64,000 nucleotides of DNA, taken from positions 1 to 64,000 of the forward strand of contig CALHKE010000019.1 in the NCBI GenBank assembly GCA_938033695.1. The letters are read 5' to 3'. The position numbers and the translations under genes were made by a program. Positions 1-8,198 of this stretch are shown one piece after another. The notes beneath the pieces were generated by a model. The model did no database searches. It was not told where the DNA came from and saw only the letters and a list, made by a program, of their open reading frames with translations. This DNA comes from an uncultured Candidatus Saccharibacteria bacterium (GTDB lineage: Bacteria > Patescibacteriota > Saccharimonadia > Saccharimonadales > Saccharimonadaceae). Numbering within the stretch: position 1 is the first letter of the stretch; each line of letters opens with the position of its first letter.

Positions 1-2
1 AT

Positions 3-773
3 AAAAAGAAACCCAAAAAACCACAAGAGTCAGGAAAGCCTATAGAGCCAAAAGACCCTCAGAAACAGCCAAAACAACCTAAACAACCAAAACCCACTAA
101 GCCTAACCAGTCAAAACCAACTGAAAATATTGCTAATAAACCATGTAAATCTGGCTATATCAGAAATCAGGAAACTCATCGTTGCAATAAGATCGCCATA
201 TCAAAACCAAATACACCAAAGCAATGTAAACCCGGATATTATTTAAATCAAGCTACTCATCGCTGTAATAAGGAGAATTCTCATGAAAATCAACCAAAGA
301 TCTGCAAGACAGGTTATTACCTTAACCCTCAGACGCATCGTTGTAAAAAGATTAGTCCTACAGGAAATGCAAAGAAACCATGCGAAGTGGGTAAAACAAT
401 CAGCCCAAAGAGCGGCCGCTGTGTAAAAATCCCAGTACCAAAGACTCCTAAAACTTGTGGTGAAGGCAAGGAATTAAATCCAGCTACTAACCGTTGTAAG
501 AAGATTGACTCGAAAGACGAAAAAACTCCTGCACCTTGCAAAGAGGGGTATGAACGTAATCCTGAGACGCATCGCTGTCGCAAGCAAAAGGCTAATACTG
601 GTGCTACCGATAAGCTTGAGGTGCCAAAAACTGGCGACCCTGAAAAAACACCTAAACAATTTAATGGTTCTACGGCAATTATCGGCTCTTCGGTAGCTGG
701 CATCGGTCTTCTACTCTTCCAATTCCGAGTTGAATTAATCGAATTTGTGAAGAAAATTTTCATCAAAAAATAG
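3..773 (+). CDS. Sortase-anchored Cys-repeat surface protein (3' part; start lies outside the window)
   Basis: The open frame runs in from the window edge to TAG at 771-773. It starts with a Lys/Pro/Gln-rich linker and then has six copies of a repeat of the form C-x-x-G-(4-5 residues)-N-x-x-T-(H/N/G)-R-C, each with two cysteines and basic ends. The C-terminus has the layout of a cell-wall sorting signal: VPKTG (an LPxTG-like variant), a hydrophobic stretch (IIGSSVAGIGLLLF) and a basic tail ending FIKK. I infer an exported protein linked to the envelope by a sortase. The cysteine pairs could form disulfides in each repeat. The N-terminal domain, and hence the function, is not visible. Confidence 0.75.
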   Translation, partial: KKKPKKPQESGKPIEPKDPQKQPKQPKQPKPTKPNQSKPTENIANKPCKSGYIRNQETHRCNKIAISKPNTPKQCKPGYYLNQATHRCNKENSHENQPKICKTGYYLNPQTHRCKKISPTGNAKKPCEVGKTISPKSGRCVKIPVPKTPKTCGEGKELNPATNRCKKIDSKDEKTPAPCKEGYERNPETHRCRKQKANTGATDKLEVPKTGDPEKTPKQFNGSTAIIGSSVAGIGLLLFQFRVELIEFVKKIFIKK

Positions 774-829
774 GCAAAAATCTCAAAAATCTTTTTAATT
801 TTTCTCATCCACCCCTGTTAATTTAATAA

Positions 830-867
830 TTAGCAGTCTTGACATTAGAGTGCTAATTAGCTATACT
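830..867 (+). promoter_or_regulatory. CIRCE operator overlapping the dnaK promoter
   Basis: TTAGCAGTC (830-838), nine bases and GAGTGCTAA (848-856) match the CIRCE consensus bound by the heat-shock repressor HrcA at all but one position. The nine-base spacer holds the -35 box TTGACA (839-844); TATACT (862-867) follows 17 nt later as the -10 box. Repressor bound here would cover the promoter, so dnaK is very probably an HrcA-controlled heat-shock gene. hrcA itself is not in the window. Confidence 0.9.
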
Positions 868-925
868 TAAGACAAATTAGCAGAATAACCGCTAAAGTGC
901 CAAAAATAATAAACAAGGAGTATTT

Positions 926-2809
926 ATGAGTAAAATTATTGGTATTGACCTTGGTACAACTAACTCCGCTTTCGCCTACATGGTAGCCGGAAAGCCGGAA
1001 GTTATTACCAATGCTGAAGGTGATCGCACCACCCCATCTGTTGTGGCTGTGACTAAAAAAGGTGATCGCCTTGTTGGTAAAGTTGCCCAACGTCAACGTG
1101 TTACTAACCCAAAGAACACCATCTATGGTATTAAGCGTTTGATTGGTCGTAAGTTTGATGATAAAGAAGTTCAACGCGACCTCGACATTATGCCATATAA
1201 GATTGTTAAAAAAGGTAACGGTGTGGCCGTAGAGATGGATGGTAAGGAATACACCCCAGAAGAAATCTCTGCCATGATTCTTTCCAAGATCAAGGCTGAT
1301 GCTGAGGCCTTCCTCGGTGAAAAAGTTACCGAAGCTATCATCACCGTTCCTGCTTACTTCGACGACTCTCAGCGCCAAGCTACCAAGGATGCTGGTAAAA
1401 TTGCTGGCCTTGAAGTTAAGCGTATCATTAATGAGCCTACTGCCGCCGCTCTCGCTTATGGTCTTGAAAAGAAGAGTGAAGAGAAAATCGTGGTCTTCGA
1501 CCTTGGTGGTGGTACCTTCGATGTTTCTATCCTAGAATTAGGTGACGGTGTCTTCGAAGTACTTTCTACGAACGGTGATACCCACCTTGGTGGTGAAGAC
1601 TTCGATAACCTCATCGTTAACTTCCTCTGTGACAAATTCAAAGAAGAATCTGGTATCGATGTCAAGAATGATGCTGCCGCTATGCAACGTATTAAGGATG
1701 AAGCCGAAAAGGCCAAGAAGGAACTTTCTTCCGCTAAGGAAACCGAAATTAACCTTCCATTCCTTTCTGCCGATTCTGACGGTCCAAAACACTTTGAATA
1801 CACTTTGACTCGTTCGAAGATGGAAGAATTGGTCTCTCCACTCATCGATCGTCTTGCTGACCCAGTTCACAAGGCCCTTAAGGATGCCAAGCTTTCCACT
1901 AGCGACATCAATGAAGTGGTGATGGTTGGTGGTATGACCCGTATGCCAGCTGTAGTTGAAAAAGTTAAGGAACTCTTCGGTAAAGAACCTATGCAAGGTG
2001 TTAACCCAGATGAAGTCGTGGCTGTCGGTGCTGCCATCCAAGGTGGCGTACTTCAGGGCGACGTGAAGGATGTTCTCTTGCTCGATGTTACCCCACTCTC
2101 TCTCGGTATTGAGACTATGGGCGGTGTTTCCACCAAGCTTATTGACCGTAATACTACTATTCCTACCTCTAAATCTGAGACTTTCTCCACCGCTGCTGAT
2201 AATCAGCCACAGGTAGAAATTCACGTCTTGCAGGGTGAGCGCGAAATGGCTTCCGATAACAAATCTCTCGGTCGCTTCGTACTCGATGGTATTGCTCCAG
2301 CTCCACGTGGTGTCCCTCAGATTGAAGTTACCTTCAATATCGATGCTAACGGTATCTTGAATGTTACTGCTCGTGACAAGGGAACTGGTAAGGAACAGAG
2401 TATTACTATTCAAAACTCTGGCAACATGTCCAAAGAAGACATCGAAAAAGCTCAAAAAGACGCCGAGCTCCACGCTGATGAAGATAAGAAAAAGCGCGAA
2501 GCTATCGATGCTAAGAATCACCTAGAACAAGCTATCTATCAATACGAAAAAATGCCTGATGAATTCAAAGATAAAATCTCTGATGAAGATAAAGAGACTA
2601 TCAAAAAGGCAGTCGAAGAGGCTAAGGACGTCTTAAAAGACACCAACGCCGAAGCTTCTAAATACGAAGAAGCCGCTAAAGAATTAGCTAATAAAGTCAT
2701 GCCAATCGGTGCCAAACTTTACCAAGCTAACTCTGCCGACCAGACCAATCCAGAAGCTGGTAAAACCAACCCGGATGAACCAGTCGAAGGTGAAGTCGTC
2801 GACAAATAA
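926..2809 (+). CDS. dnaK: Molecular chaperone DnaK (Hsp70)
   Basis: 627 residues, the usual length. The N-terminus has the Hsp70 phosphate-binding motif [15 protein letters not shown], followed by [12 protein letters not shown], the linker region [15 protein letters not shown], a substrate-binding domain and a helical lid ending in an acidic tail (EGEVVDK). It is the ATP-dependent chaperone that works with DnaJ and GrpE; neither gene is adjacent, unlike the common hrcA-grpE-dnaK-dnaJ layout. ATG is preceded by AAGGAG at 915-920. The gene is monocistronic, with a CIRCE promoter upstream and a strong terminator downstream. Confidence 0.98.
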   Translation: MSKIIGIDLGTTNSAFAYMVAGKPEVITNAEGDRTTPSVVAVTKKGDRLVGKVAQRQRVTNPKNTIYGIKRLIGRKFDDKEVQRDLDIMPYKIVKKGNGVAVEMDGKEYTPEEISAMILSKIKADAEAFLGEKVTEAIITVPAYFDDSQRQATKDAGKIAGLEVKRIINEPTAAALAYGLEKKSEEKIVVFDLGGGTFDVSILELGDGVFEVLSTNGDTHLGGEDFDNLIVNFLCDKFKEESGIDVKNDAAAMQRIKDEAEKAKKELSSAKETEINLPFLSADSDGPKHFEYTLTRSKMEELVSPLIDRLADPVHKALKDAKLSTSDINEVVMVGGMTRMPAVVEKVKELFGKEPMQGVNPDEVVAVGAAIQGGVLQGDVKDVLLLDVTPLSLGIETMGGVSTKLIDRNTTIPTSKSETFSTAADNQPQVEIHVLQGEREMASDNKSLGRFVLDGIAPAPRGVPQIEVTFNIDANGILNVTARDKGTGKEQSITIQNSGNMSKEDIEKAQKDAELHADEDKKKREAIDAKNHLEQAIYQYEKMPDEFKDKISDEDKETIKKAVEEAKDVLKDTNAEASKYEEAAKELANKVMPIGAKLYQANSADQTNPEAGKTNPDEPVEGEVVDK

Positions 2810-2855
2810 GACTGCTAAAAATCTCGAATCTCTAAATACATAAGGCACTAAACAG

Positions 2856-2875
2856 CACCCCGCCCCGGCGGGGTG
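2856..2875 (+). terminator. Rho-independent terminator after dnaK
   Basis: A nine-base-pair GC-rich stem (CACCCCGCC / GGCGGGGTG, two-base gap) lies 46 nt after the dnaK stop and is followed by a T-rich stretch. Confidence 0.85.
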
Positions 2876-2926
2876 TTCTGTATTTACAACATATATGCTA
2901 AAATAAAGCAAATTAAAGAGTTCATT

Positions 2927-3586
2927 ATGAAAAAATTTATTAAACAATTCCAAAAAACTTCCAATCTCGCTAAGCTAGATTTGAGTATCAAATTCCTTAT
3001 TGTCATTTCTGGTGTCGCACTTACTATTATGCATTTTATCGATCCAGCTACCTGGCATAAACTACCAAGCTATCTCGTGACAATCATCCTACCATTCGTC
3101 CCGGATCTAATCGCAAAAATCAATCTTCACACTTCCACCAAACTTCGTCTTGCTTATAGTTCGTTTTTGGTTATCGCTATGGTGCTTGGCATTGACCTCG
3201 ATTGGTATAAAACTTTTATTATTTTTGGTTCTCCGAGTTATGATAAAATCGTCCACACTTTATCAGGTGTATTTTCCGCCTTTCTCGCCAAAGAAATTCT
3301 CGACAATGTCTATGATGGTAAAGATTCTGCCGCAAAATCCGCTTCCACTTCAAGTACCTCAGCCGTAAAAATTAAAAAATATTCCACTGCCTTCGCTTTT
3401 CTCTTCATTATTTCTTTTGTTTTCTTTATCGCGGCTGCCTGGGAATGTTTTGAATTTTCCTATGATCAACTTTGTGGTGGTCATATGCAGGAGCTCAACG
3501 CTCCGGGTGTCGGTGATACCATGGGTGATATAATTTCTGCTGGTATCGGTGGCATAATTTTTGCCTTTTTCTTACGCAAAAAATAA
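2927..3586 (+). CDS. Multi-pass membrane protein, DUF2238/VanZ-like
   Basis: About 219 residues with roughly five or six hydrophobic segments. Conserved-looking signatures are YDKIVHTLSGVFSAFLA, AWECFEFSYD and DTMGDIISAGIGG; this pattern of His, Glu and Asp in membrane helices recalls the DUF2238 (YjdF) family. The function of that family is not established. I chose the ATG at 2927 because the frame upstream (from 2873) reads through the dnaK terminator. TGCTAAAAT at 2896-2904 is a plausible extended -10. Confidence 0.65.
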   Translation: MKKFIKQFQKTSNLAKLDLSIKFLIVISGVALTIMHFIDPATWHKLPSYLVTIILPFVPDLIAKINLHTSTKLRLAYSSFLVIAMVLGIDLDWYKTFIIFGSPSYDKIVHTLSGVFSAFLAKEILDNVYDGKDSAAKSASTSSTSAVKIKKYSTAFAFLFIISFVFFIAAAWECFEFSYDQLCGGHMQELNAPGVGDTMGDIISAGIGGIIFAFFLRKK

Positions 3587-3634
3587 TTTTCTCAAAATAA
3601 AATTCAGTCGAAAAGTCTAAAATAAATTCATCAA

Positions 3635-4303
3635 ATGAAAGCCAAAAATTCTTCCAAAAATCAGGATTACATGCAGCAAGTCACCGCTCGTGAGACGGAA
3701 ATTCTTTTGCAGGAACTTACAAAAACCTTAACCCATAATATACCAGGTGACGTTGTGGAATTTGGTTGTTATAAGGCAGATACCTCTGTCCTTTATCAAA
3801 AACTTTTAGAATCGATGGGCCATGGTGGTGCCATCCAATCAGAAAATCACGCACCTTCATCTAGTCAGAAAACCCTCTGGCTCTACGATTCTTTTGAAGG
3901 ACTTCCGGCCAAAACTCGTGAGGATAATTCGGCGGCTGGTGATGCTTTTCAAGCTGGGGAATTACTCGTTACCAAGCGTGAGGTTATCGAAAAATTTAAG
4001 AAAATGGGGCTTAAATTACCGAAAATTAAGAAAGCCTTTTTTGATGATCTTGATATCATATATGATATACCGGAAAAAATTTCCTACGCCTTTCTGGACG
4101 GCGATTTATATCAATCCATCAAAACCAGTCTGCGTCTCGCTGCCGAAAAAATGTCGCCAGGTGGTGTAATTATTGTGCATGACTATAACAATCCAGAACT
4201 ACCAGGTTCCGCTCGCGCTGTCGATGAATGGTTGAAAACCCATCAATCCAAAGTCGCCAGTTTCCGTGTCGCCGAAACCCTCGCAATTATTTATTGCGCC
4301 TAA
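3635..4303 (+). CDS. TylF/MacrocinO-methyltransferase-like SAM-dependent methyltransferase
   Basis: 222 residues. The SAM site begins VVEFGCYKADTS, followed by LWLYDSFEGLP, the acidic pair in FFDDLDIIYD, AFLDGDLYQSIKTSL and IIVHDYNNPELPGS. These match the TylF/MycF family of metal-dependent sugar O-methyltransferases, where the Asp residues bind metal and SAM. The substrate here is unknown; a surface glycan is a reasonable guess only. The gene has its own weak TAAAAT box just upstream and no clear Shine-Dalgarno site. Confidence 0.8.
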   Translation: MKAKNSSKNQDYMQQVTARETEILLQELTKTLTHNIPGDVVEFGCYKADTSVLYQKLLESMGHGGAIQSENHAPSSSQKTLWLYDSFEGLPAKTREDNSAAGDAFQAGELLVTKREVIEKFKKMGLKLPKIKKAFFDDLDIIYDIPEKISYAFLDGDLYQSIKTSLRLAAEKMSPGGVIIVHDYNNPELPGSARAVDEWLKTHQSKVASFRVAETLAIIYCA

Positions 4304-4381
4304 TAATTTTTCGAAAATCTCTGAAGAGAAGATGATTCGCATTAATATCGATGTTATACTAAATCTATAAAAGGAGTATTT

Positions 4382-4912
4382 ATGGGCGTAGAAATTGAAG
4401 GTAGAATCATCAATATTAATCCAGAAGAGACCAAAAATAAACTTTTAGAATTAAACGCCAAGCCACTAGGGTTCTATAATTTCAAAAGATACACTTTTGA
4501 TTCAATTCCAAAATCCAACGCTCGTTGGGGAAGACTCCGAACAGATGGCAAGAAAATGACTTTAACCGTAAAAGAGATCGTCGATGACTCGCTTTCTGGC
4601 ACTAACGAATGGGAGGTTACCGTAAATGATTTTGATGAAGCTTTGGTAATCCTCGAAAAACTCGGTCTGTCGCACAAAACTTATCAAGAAAATACCAGGG
4701 ATGAGTTCCTATTAGGTGACTCCAAAATCTCAATAGATCATTGGCCAAAGCTCGGATATCTTCTCGAAATCGAATCTGAAAAAGTTGAGGATGTAAAAAA
4801 CTGCGCAGAACTTTTAGGTTTTGATGAAGAAGATATTGTTACTACGGATATACAATCGCTATTTTTGGAACGCGGGATAAATTTGGATGAGTTACGTGAG
4901 CTTAAATTCTGA
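4382..4912 (+). CDS. CYTH-domain protein (class IV adenylate cyclase/ThTPase-like)
   Basis: 176 residues with the CYTH start VEIEGRI, later basic/acidic strands (RWGRLRTDG, LTVKEI, NEWEVTV, DEFLLGDSKISIDHWPKLGYLLEIE) and alternating charged residues typical of the triphosphate tunnel fold. Family members hydrolyse thiamine triphosphate or inorganic polyphosphate, or act as class IV adenylate cyclases; the sequence alone does not decide. ATG follows AAAAGGAG with good spacing; TATACT upstream is the likely -10. The gene ends in TGA, showing TGA works as a stop in this genome. Confidence 0.85.
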   Translation: MGVEIEGRIININPEETKNKLLELNAKPLGFYNFKRYTFDSIPKSNARWGRLRTDGKKMTLTVKEIVDDSLSGTNEWEVTVNDFDEALVILEKLGLSHKTYQENTRDEFLLGDSKISIDHWPKLGYLLEIESEKVEDVKNCAELLGFDEEDIVTTDIQSLFLERGINLDELRELKF

Positions 4913-4942
4913 AAATTTTATTTTTTCGTAAGATTTAATTTA

Positions 4943-5674
4943 CTACTTACATGTCACATTCTTCGCTTTTCTGTAGCTACTTCTATTAGCTATGCGACCA
5001 TTTTTCGTAGTCAGCTTATTTTTTATGAAAAAATCATTTCGTTCACTACTGTCTAGGATTTTTAAGATGTTCTCTTCAAGTTTTTGCTCCAGCTCTGCAA
5101 TTTCTTGCTTTAAGATTTTTCTAATAAATTCTCGTCTCAATGCATCTTCCTCGACAGCTGAATTTTTTAAGGAAACCTGTCCATAATGAATTGCAAGTTC
5201 TTCTAATACTCTAAAATCATAAATAGCTATAATCCAGTTCCAATTTCTTAAAATATACTTAAAGATACTCAATCTTAACATTGCAATACCTCGAACTCTT
5301 AAAATAATCTTTGGAAAATCGATCAACCAGCCACTTTCTATCAAATACTGTGTAATAAAATTATGGAAATTCTCAAAATCATCATTCGCGCTATAGTATG
5401 GAGCACGACCATTAAAGCTAATCGCTCTCAGAACTTCACTTACGGATAACTGCTTTTTACGTCTCATTAGCTTTAACAAATTTTCACTCTTTGTTTTCAA
5501 ACAATACTTTCCTAAAACGTTCAAAAACTCCCCCGCCATTTTTGTCTGACTAGGCATCTCGAGGTCGTAAGTAAGGGTAAAATTTTGATCATGATAGGGT
5601 GCAACTGATACTTTTAATTCTTGTTCAAGGTTCAGAAGTTTTTCTTCCAGAGTCTGCTTAGATCGCTTTCTCAT
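4943..5674 (-). CDS. Hypothetical protein, last gene of the GIY-YIG/ADP-ribosylglycohydrolase cluster
   Basis: 243 residues, family not recognised. The N-terminus is charged and helical (TLEEKLLNLEQELKVS); the middle has a moderately hydrophobic region (IILRVRGIAMLRLSIF, NWNWIIAIYDF); the C-terminus has a predicted coiled coil rich in Glu and Lys, then a basic tail. The start overlaps the stop of the ADP-ribosylglycohydrolase gene by four bases (ATGA type), so the two are translationally coupled and probably act together. It is AT-rich like its three upstream neighbours. Confidence 0.6.
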   Translation of the reverse strand: MRKRSKQTLEEKLLNLEQELKVSVAPYHDQNFTLTYDLEMPSQTKMAGEFLNVLGKYCLKTKSENLLKLMRRKKQLSVSEVLRAISFNGRAPYYSANDDFENFHNFITQYLIESGWLIDFPKIILRVRGIAMLRLSIFKYILRNWNWIIAIYDFRVLEELAIHYGQVSLKNSAVEEDALRREFIRKILKQEIAELEQKLEENILKILDSSERNDFFIKNKLTTKNGRIANRSSYRKAKNVTCK

Positions 5675-6675
5675 AGGCTTCCTTTTGGATTTTCAAAATA
5701 AATATCTTCTTCAAATCTCGTTCGGATAATTGGGCAAAATTTCATTTTTAATAACTTATCCACTAACTCTATAATAGCCTCGTCTGATATTGCCATATTA
5801 TTAACCCATCGTTTTGGGATCTTTCTTAATCCATAATACGCCCCCGCGAGCTGTCCATAAATTGCGCAATTTGTATCGGTGTCTCCGCCCAGCATTAAAA
5901 TCTTTAACATTCCATCTTCAAAATTTTTGGAGTGGATAAAACCCCAAATCGCAATCGTAATTGAGTCTATAATATACCCACCTAGATCCCTTAGACATTC
6001 ACCATTGGAATTTATTCTTGAATAAAATAACGATTCAAATTCAAGAAAACACTCTTCAAATATCTTGGAAGTAAAAGTAAGATTATCCAAGGAAACGATC
6101 TTTTTCTTATTTCTGAATCTCAATGCCCTATATAAAAAATTAGCAAATATTTCTGTTCCCATTTCTGCAATCTCTGAATAATGGGTTTCCCGACCAGAAA
6201 TCCAAGCCAACTCAACTATTTTTGCTAAGCTACTCCTCTTTGCCGCTGCAAGAATAGTTGGTGCTAATCGCATAATTGAGCCATTGCCTGCATTGAATTC
6301 ACGTTTTGAATTTTTTTCTACAATTGGATTTTTCTCAAAAACTGAAATCGCATTATCGGTTTGCGATCCAACATCGTAGCCATAATCAAAATAACTTCTA
6401 TATCCATGCGCTTCCCAGTCGCTATATTTTTTCATTACATCATAAGAATCGTATCCATGATTTTCAATTAAGCTGTCGGCTAAACATAAAGTCATGGATG
6501 TGTCATCGGTATAAACCCCTTTTGGCAATACGTGGTTATCATGAAAATCTTTTAATTTTTCAATATTTTCTCGGATTTCTTGACTGTTTACCCCAAACTG
6601 AACTGGTGCACCCAAAATATCACCAACCACCAATCCAATCATCATGCCGTAGGCTTTATTCTTCATGACCGCCAC
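5671..6675 (-). CDS. ADP-ribosylglycohydrolase family protein
   Basis: 334 residues. The family's metal-binding signatures are present in order: GLVVGDILGAPVQFG near the N-terminus, YTDDTSMTLCLADSL, NGSIMRLAPTILAA, and the C-terminal LGGDTDTNCAIYGQLAGAYYG, which supplies acidic residues for the two Mg ions. Such enzymes (DraG, ARH) remove ADP-ribose from proteins or nucleic acids. Here it sits in a four-gene operon with a GIY-YIG protein, which suggests reversal of a modification in a defence or toxin setting (inference). A second start at 6666 is possible. It overlaps the upstream small gene by 20 bases. Confidence 0.85.
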   Translation of the reverse strand: MAVMKNKAYGMMIGLVVGDILGAPVQFGVNSQEIRENIEKLKDFHDNHVLPKGVYTDDTSMTLCLADSLIENHGYDSYDVMKKYSDWEAHGYRSYFDYGYDVGSQTDNAISVFEKNPIVEKNSKREFNAGNGSIMRLAPTILAAAKRSSLAKIVELAWISGRETHYSEIAEMGTEIFANFLYRALRFRNKKKIVSLDNLTFTSKIFEECFLEFESLFYSRINSNGECLRDLGGYIIDSITIAIWGFIHSKNFEDGMLKILMLGGDTDTNCAIYGQLAGAYYGLRKIPKRWVNNMAISDEAIIELVDKLLKMKFCPIIRTRFEEDIYFENPKGSL

Positions 6676-6895
6676 CAGGTATTTTTAATATATCCAACGC
6701 TGTCTTAAATTCTCTAAAATCGAGCCCAGCAAAAAACATGCCATTTTCATTTGAATGACTTAATTCCCATAAAACTGTTTGCGCTGAATAATCATCTTTT
6801 TTTCCATTCAAATAAAGTATTACTGCTGAATAAAAATCCCCATCTTCGAGCATAGTTTTTTCAATGTAATACTGAATATTTTTAATGGCGTCCAT
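6656..6895 (-). CDS. Small hypothetical protein upstream of the ADP-ribosylglycohydrolase
   Basis: 79 residues, acidic and aromatic, no recognised domain. TATAAT (6908-6903) and seven bases precede ATG directly, so it may be read from its own leaderless transcript as well as from the upstream GIY-YIG gene. Its 3' end overlaps the next gene by 20 bases, which supports it being real. Confidence 0.6.
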   Translation of the reverse strand: MDAIKNIQYYIEKTMLEDGDFYSAVILYLNGKKDDYSAQTVLWELSHSNENGMFFAGLDFREFKTALDILKIPGGGHEE

Positions 6896-6937
6896 ATGGT
6901 GAATTATATTACACTTTTGTTTATAAGATGGTAATTT

Positions 6938-7712
6938 TTAATAACCAAAATACCGCACCGGACTCATGTTGCCAGGTAATCGCTCAATAGTTTTATTTAG
7001 ATATAAATCTAATATTTCCTTATCATAAACTTCTTCACCATCAAACATGTATCTTTTTCCGTCTTCTGAATACCATTTAATAGGCCTGAAAATTCCACGG
7101 ACTACACCTTTATATTCTGCTAAAACTAATTCTGCTTGCTCGGCTTTATTTAAATTAATTTTCCAAGACTTTCTGACAGCCTCGTAAAGATTAGGATGTC
7201 GTTCAGAATTAATTTTATAGGTCTTACTGATATTGATTGCCATAATTTTATGCTTAAATTCTTTGATTGGCTCAGTGGAATAAAAATCATTTATTTCTGT
7301 CGTCGTCAATATAGTTGATTTAAATTGACTAATCAATAATTTTTCTTCCTCACTATGATGACCTGAAACGATATTTGATAAATCGGTATTAAGATTAAAT
7401 TTTTCAAAACTTAGAGTATCAATGAGTGCTGACTCTAGAAAAAGGGCTTCTTTCTCGCTTAATGAACTTCTGATAATATATTGCAAAACCTCATTTCCAC
7501 TTTTCTTTATTTCTCTAATTAAATCTAGCTTCGCAGTTTTCTTATCAATATTATCAATCGCTTCGTCCACATGATTATAGACTCGATCTTTGGTTCCTTT
7601 GCCTATATAGAAAATCTTGTTATCTCGTGAATCGACCAGGGCATAAACATAAAATTCTTTTGATTTTTTTACTCAGCGATTCTTCAGCGAGTTGAGAAAA
7701 TTTATTTAACAT
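6938..7712 (-). CDS. GIY-YIG nuclease-like protein, frameshifted near the start
   Basis: The long frame alone would begin at a GTG at 7570, but the frame upstream encodes KEFYVYALVDSRDN then KIFYIGKGTKDRVYNH, a clear GIY-YIG motif (FYVY...FYIGKG...R..H). In that frame a TGA occurs before any normal start. The neighbouring frame gives MLNKFSQLAEESLSKK from ATG at 7712, preceded by GGAAAGG. The two frames join at a run of seven T (7664-7670); removing one base restores a protein of about 258 residues. It is therefore frameshifted, phase-variable, or carries a sequencing error. The C-terminal 200 residues have no recognised domain. First gene of the cluster; TATAAT at 7775-7770. Confidence 0.75.
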
Positions 7713-7829
7713 CCTTTGCCTTTCCGTGGGTGATTAAAAGAAAAATATAACCATATATTAAGTAAGTAAATTATATAATGGAAAACTTTATAAAAACAGT
7801 ATAAATATATTTTATTTTACAAACAAAAA

Positions 7830-7850
7830 AACGACCATATGCTAGTCGTT
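7830..7850 (-). terminator. Terminator of the decayed tRNA-Pro unit
   Basis: AACGAC (7830-7835) and GTCGTT (7845-7850) form a stem that on the minus strand is followed by a run of seven U. A close relative of the same hairpin recurs at 8024-8045 after the intact tRNA-Pro gene, so the two were duplicated together. Confidence 0.7.
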
Positions 7851-7860
7851 ACATAATACT

Positions 7861-7949
7861 GGTAAGCTTTTGCTATCGCAAAATCTTTCCATTCTGCGTC
7901 GGTCAAATAAAGAAAATAAATTTTCTTTATTTTTCCTCCTGGAATGGTC
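7861..7949 (-). repeat. tRNA-Pro-associated repeat, copy 1
   Basis: About 88 bases nearly identical to 44078-44166. Read on the minus strand it follows the 3' end of a (here truncated) tRNA-Pro. It contains a 13-bp perfect palindromic stem (AAATAAAGAAAAT and its complement, two-base gap) and a second hairpin TTTTGC-gata-GCAAAA. Only a few bases differ between the copies, while flanking terminators differ, so the block is conserved or recently copied. Confidence 0.8.
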
Positions 7950-8015
7950 GGGGCGACAAGACTCGAACTTGCGTTTACCCCTTGGGGCGTTCCGCAAGTT
8001 CGATTAAGCTAAACA
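7946..8015 (-). pseudogene. Decayed tRNA-Pro fragment
   Basis: Bases 7946-7973 match the T-arm, acceptor strand and CCA end of the intact tRNA-Pro at 8057-8132. The expected anticodon and D arms are missing. Instead the T-arm sequence recurs in inverted orientation (TCGAACTTGCG at about 7964 and CGCAAGTTCGA at about 7993), so the fragment looks like a tandem tRNA copy rearranged by an inverted duplication. Confidence 0.65.
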
Positions 8016-8023
8016 TAAATAAA

Positions 8024-8045
8024 AAACGACCATACAAATAGTCGT
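8024..8045 (-). terminator. Terminator of tRNA-Pro(TGG)
   Basis: ACGAC and GTCGT arms with a ten-base loop, followed on the minus strand by six U, lie just after the tRNA CCA end. Confidence 0.7.
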
Positions 8046-8056
8046 AATACGTGATG

Positions 8057-8132
8057 TGGTCGGGGCGACAAGACTCGAACTTGCGACCTCAGCGTCCCAA
8101 ACGCCGCGCGCTACCAACTGTGCCACGCCCCG
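8057..8132 (-). tRNA. tRNA-Pro (anticodon TGG)
   Basis: Acceptor stem CGGGGCG/CGCCCCG, D arm with GGTAGCGC, anticodon loop TTTGGGA, T arm with GTTCGAG, discriminator A and encoded CCA. Confidence 0.95.
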
Positions 8133-8198
8133 AAACACTACTCTTTTAATCTACCACATTTCCGTTAATTATGCAATAAATATGTTAAAATTATAGAT

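Noticed and set aside
1538..2521. A 327-codon open frame antisense to dnaK
   Set aside because: It is a shadow of the codon pattern of dnaK; no ribosome site, no promoter, low-complexity translation.
4910..4912. UGA recoding as in SR1/Gracilibacteria
   Set aside because: TGA ends the CYTH gene at its natural length, and no household gene here has an in-frame TGA.
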